DNA of 50,866 nucleotides, from the NCBI GenBank assembly GCA_937943045.1, contig CALEBN010000069.1, forward strand, positions 1 through 50,866, given 5' to 3'. Made by a program: the position numbers and the translations under genes. The DNA comes from an uncultured Collinsella sp. (GTDB taxonomy: Bacteria; Actinomycetota; Coriobacteriia; Coriobacteriales; Coriobacteriaceae). Shown piece by piece: positions 25,821 through 35,034 of the stretch. The notes beneath the pieces were generated by a model. The model saw only the letters and a list, made by a program, of their open reading frames with translations. It ran no database searches and had not been told where the DNA came from. Positions within the stretch are counted from its first letter, which is position 1, and each line of letters opens with the position of its first letter.

Positions 25821-27383
25821 ATGGCATTCGTTTCGCTCGCCATCATCGCACTCGTGGCCTTTGCAAGCCCCTTCATCGCCTCGGCGATTCCTGGAAAACC
25901 CGTTCCCGAGACGGTCTTTTTGCTCGTGCTCGGCGCGGTGCTGGGACCCCATATGCTCGGCGTCATCCATGTAGATGCCGAGGTCTCGCTTGTGTCCGAG
26001 CTCGGTCTGGCCTTTTTGTTCCTGCTTGCCGGCTTTGAGATCGACCCCAAGAGCATCACGGGCGTCGAGGGGCGCTACGGCTTGGCAACGTGGGTCGTCA
26101 CGTTTGGTATCGCTTGGCTTGCCGTGCGCTTTACCCCGTGGTTCTCGGTCAGCCATTTCGACGGTATCGCCGTGACGCTTGCCCTCACTTCGACGGCGCT
26201 CGGCACGCTCGTGCCCATCATGCGTGAGCGCTCGCTCACTGGCACGCGCGTGGGTGACTCGATTCTCGCGTATGGCACCTGGGGCGAGCTCGGTCCCGTG
26301 CTCGCCATGTCGGTGCTGCTGTCTGCCCGCACCGGCATCCAAACGCTCGTGATCCTTGGCTTGTTTGCGGTGGTTTGCGTGTTGCTGGCTGTGGTCCCAA
26401 GCCGCTCCAAGCGCGTCGGCAGCCGCTTCTTTGCGTTTGTCGAGGAACGCGCCGATACCACGTCGCAGACCTTCGTGCGCCTGACGGTGCTCATCCTGGT
26501 CACGCTCGTGGCGTTCTCGGCCGTCTTTGATCTCGACATCGTGTTGGGTTCTTTTGCCGCCGGCTTTGTCCTGCGCTATATCATCCCCGAGGGCAACCAT
26601 ACGCTCGAGACCAAGCTCGACGGCCTGGCCTACGGTTTTTTGATTCCGGTGTTCTTTACCGTATCGGGCGCAAAGATCGATCTGACGGCCGTGGCGTCGC
26701 GCCCGGGCTTGCTCGCGGGCTTTATCGTGGCGTTGCTGATCATTCGCGCGGTGCCGATCCTTGTCTCCATGCGCATTTGTCCCGCAACGCGCGACGTTTC
26801 GGCGTATGGCCGCATTACCGTGGCCCTGTACTGCACTACGGCGTTGCCGATCATCGTTGCCGTGACAAGCGTTGCCGTCAACGCGGGAGCGCTGTCGCAA
26901 GATATTGCGTCGGTCATGGTTGCCGCTGGTGCCATCACGGTGTTCTTGATGCCGCTACTCGCGCAGCTCTTCTACCGCGTGGTCGACGCCGCGCCGGTCG
27001 CCGCCGTGGCGGAGGTTGCCGAGCATCCTGCCGAGGCGCTCGATATCCTACGTGCCCATCACGATTTGGCGAGCCTGCTCGCACGCGAGCACGAGCTGCT
27101 GACCTCGCATGGCCATGGTCGTGTATTCGAAGGCCTGCCTACGCTCGATGCGATTGCCGAGCGTCTTTCCGCCGAGGCGGCGAGCGGCCACATCGATGCC
27201 CGCATTGTGGACGCGGCGCATCTTCTTGCCGATAAGACCTATGGAGACGAGGTCGACCCGTCCGAGCTGACTCCGCGTGAGCGCCTCCGCCTGGAGCGCG
27301 CCAAGCTCGCCGTGCGCGAATACCGCCGCCGCATGCTGGAACTCTATGCAAGAGAAGAAGCCGAGGACGACGACGGCAAATAA
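25821..27383 (+). CDS. Monovalent cation:proton antiporter (CPA2/Kef-like) with long cytoplasmic tail
   Basis: 520 residues from ATG 25821 behind GAGAAAGG. Residues about 1-385 contain eleven or twelve hydrophobic helices with the CPA signature regions (VLGAVLGPHMLGV, LGLAFLFLLAGFEIDPK, VFDLDIVLGSFAAGFVLRY, GLAYGFLIPVFFTVSGAKID). Residues about 390-520 form a charged helical cytoplasmic tail without a visible TrkA-N nucleotide-binding motif, unlike Kef channels. Likely exchanges Na+ or K+ for protons for pH or ion balance. Divergent from purL with a 184-bp gap; followed by the hairpin array. Confidence 0.86.
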   Translation: MAFVSLAIIALVAFASPFIASAIPGKPVPETVFLLVLGAVLGPHMLGVIHVDAEVSLVSELGLAFLFLLAGFEIDPKSITGVEGRYGLATWVVTFGIAWLAVRFTPWFSVSHFDGIAVTLALTSTALGTLVPIMRERSLTGTRVGDSILAYGTWGELGPVLAMSVLLSARTGIQTLVILGLFAVVCVLLAVVPSRSKRVGSRFFAFVEERADTTSQTFVRLTVLILVTLVAFSAVFDLDIVLGSFAAGFVLRYIIPEGNHTLETKLDGLAYGFLIPVFFTVSGAKIDLTAVASRPGLLAGFIVALLIIRAVPILVSMRICPATRDVSAYGRITVALYCTTALPIIVAVTSVAVNAGALSQDIASVMVAAGAITVFLMPLLAQLFYRVVDAAPVAAVAEVAEHPAEALDILRAHHDLASLLAREHELLTSHGHGRVFEGLPTLDAIAERLSAEAASGHIDARIVDAAHLLADKTYGDEVDPSELTPRERLRLERAKLAVREYRRRMLELYAREEAEDDDGK

Positions 27384-27400
27384 CGAGATGCTTCCCTAGG

Positions 27401-27632
27401 GGAAGGCGCGTCCCAGTCTGAAGGTTCAAAATGGGATGCGCTTTCCGAAACAAAGGCCTTGGGGAAACTGCGTCCCGGAATGGACACTCAGAGTGGGATA
27501 CAGTTTCCGCGAGAGACCCGTTGCGGAAACGGTGTCCCAGAATCGGCGTTCAAAACGGGGCACATTTTCCGAAACATGGCCCTGAAGGAAGCTGCGTTCC
27601 GGTCTGAGCCGGAATTCTGGGACACGGCTTCC
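27401..27632. repeat. Four-copy 62-bp tandem array of hairpin units
   Basis: Left arms start at 27401, 27463, 27525 and 27587, exactly 62 bp apart, and right arms at 27433, 27495, 27557 and 27619 keep the same step. Each unit is a 14-15 bp stem (left arm like GGAAACTGCGTCCC, right arm like GGGATACAGTTTCC), an 18-nt loop and a 16-nt linker. Units diverge in sequence, but in arms most differences turn into G-T pairs, so the fold is kept. It fills most of the 347-bp gap between the antiporter and the short-chain dehydrogenase, which converge. Confidence 0.8.
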
Positions 27633-27643
27633 ACTTCAAACAG

Positions 27644-27688
27644 AAGAAGGCGCGCTGCCTGCGGTTGATGCAGGCAGCGCGCCTTCTT
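27644..27688. terminator. Bidirectional terminator between convergent genes
   Basis: Perfect 18-bp stem (27644-27661 with 27671-27688), 9-nt loop, very GC-rich core with AAGAAGG / CCTTCTT outer ends. It lies between the antiporter (plus) and the short-chain dehydrogenase (minus) and could stop transcription from both sides. Confidence 0.75.
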
Positions 27689-27730
27689 GCGTTGAGCTCG
27701 GTTGAGGTTTGAAGCTGTGGCTTGCGACCT

Positions 27731-28480
27731 TTAGGAGCGGGCGGCTCCGTCGACGGGGAGCACGGCGCCCGTGACGTAGGAGGACATGTCGCTCGCCAGG
27801 AAAACAAAGGCGTTGGCGACATCCTCGGGCTCGCCCATGCGACCCAGCGGAATGGTGGCGACGATGGGCTTGATGACCTCTTCGGGCAGGTTGGCGACCA
27901 TATCGGTTTTGGTTACGCCAGGTGCGACGGCATTGACGCGAATACCCATGGGGGCGAGCTCGCGCGAGAGCGACTGGACCATGCCGTTGACGGCAAACTT
28001 GGACGTGGGGTAACCGACGCCAGAGGGCTGACCGTACTTGGCGACCATTGAGCTCGTGGTGGTGATGGTGCCGCCGTGGCCGGCCTCGGTCATAATCTTG
28101 GCGGCTGCCCGGTGGCCGTTAAAGACGGCGACGACGTTGAGGTCCATAACTTTGGCGAACTCCTCGGCCGTGTAGTCCAAGAGGGGTGAACGCTGGGAGA
28201 TGCCGGCATTATTGACGACCGTGTCCAAGCCGCCCATGTCGGCTGCAGCCTGGGTAAAGGCCTCAGTCACGGCTTCGAGTGAGGTGAGGTCGCAGGAGCG
28301 GCCCCAGACCTTGGCGTCGGGATAGGCGGCTGTCAGCTTCTCAACGGCCGCATCGGCGGTCTCTTGACGCGAGCCAAAGACGGTGACGGCGGCGCCCTCC
28401 TCGATAAAACGGCAGGCGATGGCATAGCCGATGCCGCGCGTGCCTCCGGTGATAATTGCTTTCTTGCCCTCGAGCAACAT
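27731..28480 (-). CDS. Short-chain dehydrogenase/reductase (FabG-like)
   Basis: 249 residues from ATG 28480 behind GGAGG. Classical SDR: TGGTRGIG cofactor loop near residue 12, NNAG, the catalytic Ser in TTTSSMVAKYG, YPTSK catalytic Tyr/Lys and the C-terminal VTGAVLPVDGA. It reduces a keto group or oxidises an alcohol with NAD(P); candidates are 3-oxoacyl-ACP, a sugar or a steroid. No fatty acid synthesis genes lie beside it, so FabG itself is not assured. Monocistronic between two strong terminators. Confidence 0.85.
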   Translation of the reverse strand: MLLEGKKAIITGGTRGIGYAIACRFIEEGAAVTVFGSRQETADAAVEKLTAAYPDAKVWGRSCDLTSLEAVTEAFTQAAADMGGLDTVVNNAGISQRSPLLDYTAEEFAKVMDLNVVAVFNGHRAAAKIMTEAGHGGTITTTSSMVAKYGQPSGVGYPTSKFAVNGMVQSLSRELAPMGIRVNAVAPGVTKTDMVANLPEEVIKPIVATIPLGRMGEPEDVANAFVFLASDMSSYVTGAVLPVDGAARS

Positions 28481-28635
28481 GGTGCCTCCATTCTTCGGGG
28501 GTGGACGTACGCAGCACAGGATAGCGGCGGACAAAAACAAACATGCCTGCTTATCGGTGAGCGGTATCCCTGGTTGACACCGAACGGTCAAGTTGTTCAA
28601 ACGCTGGCCGCGTCAATGCGCTCCGAGCGCGCAAG

Positions 28636-28672
28636 CAAAAGGGGCTCCCGTCCAAGACCGGACGGGAGCCCC
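28636..28672 (-). terminator. Rho-independent terminator of hom
   Basis: Perfect 13-bp stem GGGGCTCCCGTCC (28641-28653) with 28660-28672, 6-nt loop, followed on the minus strand by TTTTGCTT. It lies about 32 bp past the hom stop. Confidence 0.9.
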
Positions 28673-28704
28673 TCAAACATATATGTCGTATGGCGAGAAC
28701 CGAA

Positions 28705-30048
28705 CTAGTTGGCCATGACGCCTTCGGTCCATGCCTCGACGTCCTCGATGCGCAGGACGTTGGCGACCTCGGCCACGCAGTCGACGCTGGCAAGCTCGGC
28801 GGCGGCAGCCTGGACGTCCTTCTCGAGTGCGCGGTGCGTCAAGAAGATGACCGAGCAGGCATCGCTGACGCCCGACTTGCCGTCCTCGACTTGGTTGATG
28901 AGCGAGATCGAGATGTTGTGCTTGGCAAAGATGTCGACCGTCTCGGACAAGGCGCCCACGCGGTCGGCGACCTTCAGGCGCACATAGTACTTGGTCTGGA
29001 GCTCGTCCATGGGCTTAAAGGTGAGGTTGTGACCATAGGGCTCAATCTCGGGCAGCGGAGCCACGCCGCGGCTGATCTGCTCGGAGAGCGACAGGATATC
29101 GCCCACGACGGCGCTTGCGGTGGGGAAGGAGCCTGCGCCGGCACCGTAGAACATGGTTTCGCCCACGGCGTCACCCACCACGTAGACGGCGTTCATGGCG
29201 CCGTTGACCTTGGCGAGCATATGGTCTGCCGGGATGAGCGTGGGATGCACGCGGACGTCGACGCCGGCGTCGGTGTTGCGTGCGATGCCCAGCAGCTTGA
29301 TGGTGTAGCCGAGCTCGCGGGCCTGGGCAATGTCCTCGGCGCCGATGGTACGGATACCCTGCTGGTAGACATCGTCGGTGGTCACGCGGGTGCCAAAGCC
29401 GATGGAAGCGAGGATTGCCGTCTTGCTGGCGGCGTCGAAGCCGTCGACGTCGGCGGACGGGTCGGCCTCGGCATAGCCCTTTGCCTGGGCGTCGGCGAGC
29501 ACGTCAGCGTAATCGGCGCCCTCGGCGTCCATGCGCGACAGGATGTAGTTGGTGGTGCCGTTGAGAATGCCAGCGATGGTCAGGATCTTGTTGCCCACCA
29601 GGTCGTGCTCGAGCGTGCTGACAATGGGGATGCCACCGCCGCAGCCGGCCTCGCACTTAATCTGCACGCCGCACGCGCGCGCCTTCTCGGCGAGCGTCTC
29701 GACATGACGGCCCAGCAGGGCCTTGTTGGCAGAGACGACGTGCTTGCCGTTCTCGAAGGCGGTGGTGAAGATTTCGGTCGCGGGGTGCTCGCCGCCGATG
29801 AGCTCGACGACGATATCGACGGCGGGGTCGGTGACGACGTCGTGCCAGTCGCTCGTAAAGGCCTCGCGCTCAATACCGGCGGCTTCGGCCTGCTCCCAGG
29901 CAAGCGCGCAGGCGCGGGTCAGCTTAAGGTCGATGCCGTAGGCGGCCAGGTACTCATCGTGGTGGCTCTTGATCAGACGGGCCACGCCGCCGCCGACGGT
30001 TCCCAGACCGATGAGGCCGACGTTCACGGTGCGCAGGGGTTCGCTCAT
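28705..30048 (-). CDS. hom: Homoserine dehydrogenase with C-terminal ACT domain
   Basis: 447 residues from ATG 30048 behind AAGGAG. It reduces aspartate semialdehyde to homoserine, the branch to threonine, methionine and isoleucine. NAD(P)-binding GLIGLGTVGGGVARL at the N-terminus, catalytic-domain marks GKHVVSANKALL, AGILNGTTNYIL and YAEADPSADVDGFDAASK, and a C-terminal ACT domain (from about 365, KVADRVGALSETVDIF) that usually gives threonine feedback control. No aspartokinase fusion. thrB and thrC are not in the window, so it is a stand-alone gene. Confidence 0.95.
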   Translation of the reverse strand: MSEPLRTVNVGLIGLGTVGGGVARLIKSHHDEYLAAYGIDLKLTRACALAWEQAEAAGIEREAFTSDWHDVVTDPAVDIVVELIGGEHPATEIFTTAFENGKHVVSANKALLGRHVETLAEKARACGVQIKCEAGCGGGIPIVSTLEHDLVGNKILTIAGILNGTTNYILSRMDAEGADYADVLADAQAKGYAEADPSADVDGFDAASKTAILASIGFGTRVTTDDVYQQGIRTIGAEDIAQARELGYTIKLLGIARNTDAGVDVRVHPTLIPADHMLAKVNGAMNAVYVVGDAVGETMFYGAGAGSFPTASAVVGDILSLSEQISRGVAPLPEIEPYGHNLTFKPMDELQTKYYVRLKVADRVGALSETVDIFAKHNISISLINQVEDGKSGVSDACSVIFLTHRALEKDVQAAAAELASVDCVAEVANVLRIEDVEAWTEGVMAN

Positions 30049-30298
30049 AGATAGCTCCTTCGTGCATCTTATGGATGGATTAACCGCTTAAAGGTTGAGT
30101 GCATTCTAGCGTGAAGTGCGGGCGCGTGCTTGCCTGGCAGCGGGAGCAGCACAAAACGCCACCCCCGAAACGCTGCGGAAACATTGGAAACACGCTCGCT
30201 ACAAACGAACTTCCGTAACAAACTGTCAACGTTTGCACCATAAGGTTTGCCCTGTACCGCAAGACGGCCGCACCGCGGCCAGCGAAAAGGGGGACACC

Positions 30299-31465
30299 AT
30301 GTTTAGCATCAACAACGTACTTAACCGCAGGAGTTTCTTGGCTGGCGCCGCGGCGTTCGGTAGCACCGCGGCACTCGCTGGTTGCTCGTCGGGTGGCTCG
30401 GACGGCGGCTCCGCCGATGACGGCAAGACCTTCAAGATCGGTGTCATCGGCCCTCTGACCGGCACCGCGGCAACCTATGGCGTTTCGGCCGAGAAGGGTG
30501 CCAAGCTCGCCGCCAAGGATTTTTCGACCAAGGACCTCAAACTCTCGCTTAAGTCCGAGGACGACGTCGCTGACGGCGAGAAGGCCATCAACGCCTTCAA
30601 TACCTTGTGCGACTGGGGCATGCAGGCGCTCGTCGGCCCCGTCACCACCGGTGCCGCCGTCGCTGTCTCGGGCGAGATCGCCGACGATATGCTCATGGTC
30701 ACGCCCTCGGCCTCGTCGCTCGACGTTACCAAGGATAAGACCACGGTTTTCCAGGTTTGCTTCACCGATCCCACCATGGGCGCCAGCGCCGCGAAGTTCT
30801 TGGCCGAGAAGTACGCGGATGCCAAGATCGCCCTGTTCTACAACTCCGGCGATACGTATAGCTCGGGCGTTGCCGACGCTTTTGCCGAGCAGGCCAAGGC
30901 GTCCAAGCTCGACATCGTTGATACCGAGACCTTTAAGGACGACTCTTCCACAAGCTTTACCAACCAGCTCACCAAGGCCAAGGAGGCCGGCGCCACGCTC
31001 ATCTTTGCGCCGATCTACTACACGCCGGCGTCCGTTTTGCTCAAGAACGCCAAGGACATGGGCTACGACATGACCCTCATGGGTACCGACGGCATGGACG
31101 GCCTGCTCTCTGTGGAAGGCTTCGATACCTCTCTTGCCGAGGGCGTACTGCTCATGACCCCGTTTTCGGCTGACGATGAGAAGAATGCCGACTTCGTCAA
31201 GGCCTATAAGGATGCCTACGACGAGACGCCCAACCAGTTTGCCGCCGACGCTTACGATTGCGTCCACGCAATCGTCGAGGCTATCGATAGGGCGGGGATT
31301 GACATTTCGGCCGAAGGTGCCGACATTGCCGGCGACCTTGCCAAGGCCATGCGCAAGATCAAGATCGAGGGCCTGACGGGCGAGCTGACGTGGAATGACG
31401 AGGGCCAGGTCGAAAAGCCCGCCACAGCCTATGTGATTCAGGACGGCAAGTACATCGCCGCCTAA
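30299..31465 (+). CDS. Branched-chain amino acid type ABC transporter substrate-binding lipoprotein (copy 1)
   Basis: 388 residues from ATG 30299 behind AAAAGGGGG. The N-terminus has a twin-arginine-like NRRSFLAG and a lipobox LAGC with lipidated C29, so probably a Tat-exported lipoprotein. The mature part is a periplasmic-binding fold type 1 of the LivJ/LivK group (FKIGVIGPLTGTAATYG, EKAINAFNTLCDWGMQALVGP, FTNQLTKAKEAGATLIFAP). It captures amino acids outside the cell for the LivHMGF permease encoded downstream. A close paralogue follows after 271 bp. The copies differ most in the ligand-facing middle, so they may serve different ligands. Confidence 0.93.
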   Translation: MFSINNVLNRRSFLAGAAAFGSTAALAGCSSGGSDGGSADDGKTFKIGVIGPLTGTAATYGVSAEKGAKLAAKDFSTKDLKLSLKSEDDVADGEKAINAFNTLCDWGMQALVGPVTTGAAVAVSGEIADDMLMVTPSASSLDVTKDKTTVFQVCFTDPTMGASAAKFLAEKYADAKIALFYNSGDTYSSGVADAFAEQAKASKLDIVDTETFKDDSSTSFTNQLTKAKEAGATLIFAPIYYTPASVLLKNAKDMGYDMTLMGTDGMDGLLSVEGFDTSLAEGVLLMTPFSADDEKNADFVKAYKDAYDETPNQFAADAYDCVHAIVEAIDRAGIDISAEGADIAGDLAKAMRKIKIEGLTGELTWNDEGQVEKPATAYVIQDGKYIAA

Positions 31466-31736
31466 GTGCGCATAAAGCGCGACCGGTGAGGCCGTTTTAT
31501 TCAAGGCAGAGACGCCTGTAACAGAATGGAAACAATACTTTCACGTAATAAAGTGGCATTACTGCATAAAGTAATAGAAATACGCAGAATTATGGATAAA
31601 TGAACAAATCCAAAGAAAAGTTGAAATAATCGCCACTTTCCTTAACTAAAGCGTCTACTATTTTGCGAACGCCGAACACGGCGAAGGATGGCCTGTCGGG
31701 TAACCGAAACCCGACGAGATTTGAGAGGAGAGCCGC

Positions 31737-32924
31737 ATGTCGAGCCTCACCGGTAAGTCATTGAACCCTGTTATGAATCGCAGGAGCGTTATCGCGAGCG
31801 CAGCAGGTCTGGGGGCGATGTCCATTCTAGCTGGCTGCTCCTCCAACGGCGGCGACAGCGGTTCCGCTTCGGGCGACGCTTCGTTTAAGATCGGCACCAT
31901 CGGCCCGCTGACCGGCGCCAACGCGTCCTACGGCAAGTCCGTTACCCAGGGCGTCGAGCTTGGCTGCAAGGATTTCTCGATCAAGGAGCTGCCGCTTGCC
32001 AGCAAGGCCGAGGACGACCAGGCCGACGGCGAGAAGGCCGTCAACGCCTTCAACACCCTGCTCGACTGGGGCATGCAGGCCCTCGTCGGCCCGACCACCA
32101 CGGGTGCGTCGGTTGCCGTTGCCGCCGAGTGCGGTAACGACCCCAAGACGTTCATGATCACCCCGTCCGCGTCCTCCGAGGACGTCACCGACGGCAAGGA
32201 TTGCGTCTTCCAGGTTTGCTTCACCGACCCCAACCAGGGTGTCAACGCTGCCAAGTTCCTGGCGCAGAAGTATGCGGACGAGAAGTTCGTGCTGTTCTAT
32301 AACTCCGGCGACGCCTATTCTTCGGGCATCGCAGATTCCTTTAAGGCCCAGGCCGCTGAGTCCAAGCTCGAGATTGTTGACGAGGAGACCTTTAAGGACG
32401 ACTCCGCCACGAGCTTTACCAACCAGCTCACCAAGGCCAAGCAGGCCGGCGCCACCATGATCTTTGCGCCGATCTACTACACGCCGGCGTCCGTCCTGCT
32501 CAAGAACGCCAAGGACATGGGCTACGACGTCAAGATGATGGGCTGCGACGGCATGGACGGCATCCTGGGCGTTGAGGGCTTCGATACCTCTCTTGCTGAG
32601 GGTCTGCTGCTCATGACCCCGTTCTCCGCCGACGACGAGAAGAACGCCGACTTCGTTAACGCTTACAAGGATAAGTACGGCGATACCCCCGACCAGTTTG
32701 CCGCTGACGCCTACGACGGCGTGCACGCGGTGGCCGAGGCCGTCAAGGAGGCCGGTCTTGGTGTCGACGCCGATCCGACCGAGGTCGCCGAGAAGCTGTC
32801 CAAGGCTATGCTCAAGATTACCGTTGACGGTCTGACCGGCAAGCTCACCTGGAACGATAAGGGCCAGGTCCAGAAGGAGCCCACAGCGTACGTCATCACC
32901 GACGGCAAGTACGTACAGGCCTAA
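31737..32924 (+). CDS. livK: Branched-chain amino acid type ABC transporter substrate-binding lipoprotein (copy 2)
   Basis: 395 residues from ATG 31737 behind GAGAGGAGAG. Tat-like NRRSVIAS and lipobox LAGC (C34), then the same LivK fold as copy 1 (FKIGTIGPLTGANASYG, AVNAFNTLLDWGMQALVGP, SATSFTNQLTKAKQAGATM). Long identical blocks between the copies point to a fairly recent tandem duplication. It is followed by a hairpin and then livH. Codon use is strongly biased towards C-ending codons, as expected for a highly expressed binding protein. The 271 bp before it is AT-rich and may hold its own promoter. Confidence 0.94.
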   Translation: MSSLTGKSLNPVMNRRSVIASAAGLGAMSILAGCSSNGGDSGSASGDASFKIGTIGPLTGANASYGKSVTQGVELGCKDFSIKELPLASKAEDDQADGEKAVNAFNTLLDWGMQALVGPTTTGASVAVAAECGNDPKTFMITPSASSEDVTDGKDCVFQVCFTDPNQGVNAAKFLAQKYADEKFVLFYNSGDAYSSGIADSFKAQAAESKLEIVDEETFKDDSATSFTNQLTKAKQAGATMIFAPIYYTPASVLLKNAKDMGYDVKMMGCDGMDGILGVEGFDTSLAEGLLLMTPFSADDEKNADFVNAYKDKYGDTPDQFAADAYDGVHAVAEAVKEAGLGVDADPTEVAEKLSKAMLKITVDGLTGKLTWNDKGQVQKEPTAYVITDGKYVQA

Positions 32925-32956
32925 TTGGCCGCCTTACATAGAGCGGTTTTGATCCC

Positions 32957-32986
32957 AAGCAGGGGAGGTTTTGGCCTTCCCTGCTT
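32957..32986 (+). promoter_or_regulatory. Intercistronic hairpin between binding protein and permease genes
   Basis: 12-bp stem with one G-T pair (32957-32968 with 32975-32986), loop TTTTGG, no long U-run. Hairpins at this place commonly protect the upstream message or stop part of transcription, giving more binding protein than permease. Confidence 0.6.
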
Positions 32987-33063
32987 GCTTGGTATCTAGG
33001 GACAGTGTAACGTCCCTGTTTCATACATTAACTGGAAACCTATTCGAAAGGGGGATGTGGAAC

Positions 33064-33945
33064 ATGACGGTCTTTATCCAATACCTGGTCAATGGCCTGT
33101 CCATGGGCAGCGTCTACGCCATCATCGCGTTGGGCTACACCATGGTCTACGGTATCGCCAAGATGCTGAACTTCGCTCACGGCGACGTCATCATGGTCGG
33201 TGCCTATGTCTCGTTCTGTGCCACGTCGTATCTCGGCCTCCCGGGCTGGGCATCTGTAATTCTCTCTTGTGTGGTTTGTACCGTTCTCGGTGTTCTCATC
33301 GAGGGTCTGGCCTATAAGCCGCTGCGCCAAGCGGGCCCGTTGGCCGTTCTGATCACGGCCATCGGCGTGTCTTACTTCCTGCAGAACGCCGCGCAGCTTC
33401 TGTGGGGCGCCACGCCCAAGAACTTCACTTCGCTCGTCACCTTCCCGGTGCCGGAGTTCTTGGCCAAGTTTAACGTAAGCGCCGTCTCGCTCGTCACCAT
33501 CGTCGCCTGCCTGGTTATCATGGCCGGCCTGATGTTCTTTACAGGTAAGACCAAGATGGGCAAGGCCATGCGCGCCGTGTCCGAGGATAAGGCCGCCGCT
33601 CAGCTCATGGGCATCAACGTCAACCGCACCATCTCGATGACGTTCGCCATCGGCTCCGCCCTCGCTGCCATCGCCGGCGTGCTCCTGTGCTCCTACTCGC
33701 CGGTCCTGCAGCCCACCACGGGCGCCATGCCTGGCATCAAGGCCTTCGACGCTGCCGTTTTCGGCGGCATCGGCTCCATCCCCGGCGCCTTTGTCGGCGG
33801 CATTCTCATCGGCATCATCGAGGCGATGGCGCAGGCTTACATTTCCACGAGCCTTGCCAACTCCATCGTCTTTGGTGTTTTGATCATCGTCCTGCTCGTC
33901 AAGCCTGCCGGCCTCTTGGGCAAGTACGTCCCCGAGAAGGTGTAG
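33064..33945 (+). CDS. livH: Branched-chain amino acid ABC transporter permease LivH
   Basis: 293 residues from ATG 33064; AAAGGGGG lies 9 nt upstream, while an ATG at 33055 would touch the site. About eight membrane helices and LivH marks: NGLSMGSVYAIIALGYTMVY, KMLNFAHGDVIMVGAY, and the ABC-interacting AVSEDKAAAQLMGINVNRT loop. It forms the channel with LivM. Its stop is directly followed by livM. Confidence 0.95.
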   Translation: MTVFIQYLVNGLSMGSVYAIIALGYTMVYGIAKMLNFAHGDVIMVGAYVSFCATSYLGLPGWASVILSCVVCTVLGVLIEGLAYKPLRQAGPLAVLITAIGVSYFLQNAAQLLWGATPKNFTSLVTFPVPEFLAKFNVSAVSLVTIVACLVIMAGLMFFTGKTKMGKAMRAVSEDKAAAQLMGINVNRTISMTFAIGSALAAIAGVLLCSYSPVLQPTTGAMPGIKAFDAAVFGGIGSIPGAFVGGILIGIIEAMAQAYISTSLANSIVFGVLIIVLLVKPAGLLGKYVPEKV

Positions 33946-35034
33946 GTGAGCGTTATGAAGTTTCTTAAAGACAAGCAGACGCGTCACGACTTTGTCACGT
34001 ACGCCATGTGCCTTGTGGCGTTTGCCATCGTGTTCTTTATGCAGTCCAACCACATGATCCCGCGCATGATCGCCGGTCAGCTGGTTCCCATCACGGCCTA
34101 TATCGTCATGGCCATCTCCCTTAACCTCGTCGTCGGCATCGCGGGCGACTTGTCGCTGGGCCACGCGGGCTTTATGAGCGTCGGCGCCTATACGGGCATC
34201 GTCACCGCCGTCGCGCTGGAGAGTGCCGTTCCGTCCGATCCGATGCGCCTGATCATCAGCATTGTGGTCGGCGCTATCGCCGCTGCCATCTTGGGCTTCT
34301 TGATCGGTATTCCGGTCCTGCGCCTGAGCGGCGACTATCTGGCCATCGTGACCCTCGCTTTTGGCGAGATTATCAAAGAGGTCGTCACCTGCCTCATTGT
34401 GGGCGTCGATTCCCGCGGCCTGCATGTGATCTTTAACATCACGGGCAACTCCACGATTGACGACCTGCACCTGCTCGAGGACGGCACCGCCATCATCAAG
34501 GGCGCGCAGGGCGCATCGGGCGTGTCGACCTATTCGACCTTCCTCGCCGGTGCCATCCTGGTCATGGTCGCACTCGTGATCGTGCTCAACCTGGTTCGCA
34601 GCCGTACCGGCCGTGCCATTATGGCCGTGCGCGATAACAAGATCGCTGCCGAGTCCGTGGGCATCTCCGTCACCCAGTACCGCATGATCGCCTTCGTGGT
34701 TTCCGCTGCCCTCGCCGGTGCTGCCGGAGCCCTGTTCGGCGGTAACTTCTCGCAGCTTTCCGCCACCAAGTTCGACTTCAATACGTCCATCCTCATCCTG
34801 GTGTTCGTGGTCCTGGGCGGTCTGGGCAATATGCGCGGTTCCGTTATCGCCGCGGCGCTGCTCACGGTGCTTCCCGAGCTGCTCCGTCAGTTCTCGGACT
34901 ACCGCATGCTCATCTACGCCATCGTGCTGATCTTGGTCATGATCTTTACCAACAACCCGCAGCTCAAGGCGTTCTTCGGTCGCGTCAAGGACCGCTTTGC
35001 TTCCAAGAAGGAGGTGGCAGCCGATGCCCAGTAA
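33946..35034 (+). CDS. livM: Branched-chain amino acid ABC transporter permease LivM
   Basis: 362 residues from GTG 33946; an ATG at 33955 three codons later is an equally good choice (AGGTGA just before it). About nine or ten membrane helices, with LSLGHAGFMSVGAYTG, LRLSGDYLAIVTLAFGEI and the coupling-loop AVRDNKIAAESVGISVTQYR. The second half of the channel. It overlaps livG by 11 nt. Confidence 0.95.
   Translation: MSVMKFLKDKQTRHDFVTYAMCLVAFAIVFFMQSNHMIPRMIAGQLVPITAYIVMAISLNLVVGIAGDLSLGHAGFMSVGAYTGIVTAVALESAVPSDPMRLIISIVVGAIAAAILGFLIGIPVLRLSGDYLAIVTLAFGEIIKEVVTCLIVGVDSRGLHVIFNITGNSTIDDLHLLEDGTAIIKGAQGASGVSTYSTFLAGAILVMVALVIVLNLVRSRTGRAIMAVRDNKIAAESVGISVTQYRMIAFVVSAALAGAAGALFGGNFSQLSATKFDFNTSILILVFVVLGGLGNMRGSVIAAALLTVLPELLRQFSDYRMLIYAIVLILVMIFTNNPQLKAFFGRVKDRFASKKEVAADAQ

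Noticed and set aside
27401..27632. CRISPR array
   Set aside because: The period is regular, but units are hairpins of 62 bp with similar loops and linkers, not identical short repeats with unique spacers, and no cas gene is near.
28690..30054. Long plus-strand frame opposite hom
   Set aside because: Antisense of homoserine dehydrogenase with intact NAD and ACT motifs; no ribosome site or recognisable family.
31621..31661. Promoter with TTGAAA -35 before the second binding protein
   Set aside because: No acceptable -10 at 16-18 bp; the best TACTAT is 29 bp away.
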